Shown: piece by piece, positions 20,577 to 20,749 of the stretch
Layout: the number at the start of each line of letters is the position of its first letter
Numbering within the stretch: position 1 is the first letter of the stretch
Origin: a virus
Strand: one strand, 5' to 3'
Length of the DNA: 20,749 nucleotides
Virus record (IMG/VR): IMGVR_UViG_3300048839_001415
Location: 1-20,749 of that record
Translations under genes and position numbers: made by a program
Notes under the pieces: model-generated
What the model was told of the DNA's origin: nothing
Database searches by the model: none
Seen by the model: the letters and a program-made list of their open reading frames with translations, nothing else

Positions 20577-20749
20577 CGCTCGCGCTCCCAGAACCCGCCG
20601 GCCTGCGCGATGCAGGTCAGCTTGTGGAACTGCGCGTCCGTCAGCCGGGCGCTGTCGCCGAACCGCGCCAGCTTCTCGCGGAGGCTGTCGCAGAACTCGA
20701 TCTCGAACTCGGTGACGGCGTTCTCGGTGGCCGCCTCGAGCAGAGGTTT
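20573..20749 (-). CDS. Hypothetical phage protein, C-terminal fragment
   Basis: The last 58 codons of a gene entering from the right edge. They read KPLLEAATENAVTEFEIEF at the left and end with FHKLTCIAQAGGFWERER. It has two predicted helices (EFCDSLREKLARFG and DAQFHKLTCIAQ). The stop overlaps the nuclease ATG by 4 bases (ATGA), so it is the next gene of the same coupled operon. No family is recognised from this fragment. Confidence 0.65.
   Translation of the reverse strand, partial: KPLLEAATENAVTEFEIEFCDSLREKLARFGDSARLTDAQFHKLTCIAQAGGFWERER

Overview
This is a GC-rich segment (visually about two-thirds G+C) that reads as most of one half of a temperate lambda-like siphovirus, almost certainly a prophage, in an alphaproteobacterium. 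The Rhodobacterales/Paracoccus type is my best guess, from the protein flavour (GpA terminase, DUF3489, DUF6362, DUF7220, ParB-fused methylase) and codon use. No rRNA, tRNA, integrase, lysis or tail gene is visible, so neither phage end lies in the window.

Layout. 1-5410 (minus strand) is the packaging and head module, transcribed right to left: small terminase, large terminase (GpA), gpW-like joiner, portal, ClpP-like head maturation protease, and the first 15 codons of a gpD-like decoration protein. 5522-6478 holds two small plus-strand genes, an unknown and a DUF3489 protein. 6573-11197 (minus strand) carries accessory and early genes: a cupin, a DUF7220 membrane protein, a C5-cytosine methyltransferase whose gene is almost fully overlapped by a second open frame with its own start and a coupled stop, a ParB-fused N4/N6 methyltransferase, a DUF6362 protein, a 66-aa unknown and a RuvC-like resolvase. 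15120-20749 (minus strand) is a translationally coupled replication/recombination block: Toprim-VapE primase-helicase, RecD-like helicase, an unknown 249-aa protein, a Cas4-like Fe-S nuclease and a truncated ORF. Several junctions are 4-base ATGA overlaps.

The standout is 11.3-15.0 kb. A plus-strand, visibly less GC-rich cargo cassette sits between the resolvase and the primase-helicase. It encodes an AbiEi antitoxin, an AbiEii nucleotidyltransferase that continues into a WYL-like domain and a C-terminal Cys2-His-Cys finger, and a short SIR2-family protein with a TTG start. Ahead of it are two 23-bp inverted repeats 57 bp apart, as expected for AbiEi autoregulation, and before those a roughly 300-bp field of about a dozen GGTTGGGAC-type repeats in both orientations. 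My reading is a prophage-borne antiphage defence locus that joins a type IV AbiE toxin-antitoxin pair to a putative NAD+-consuming SIR2 effector. The SIR2 association and the AbiEii-WYL-finger architecture deserve follow-up.

Functional calls rest on motifs read by eye and on memory of the families. No database search was run.
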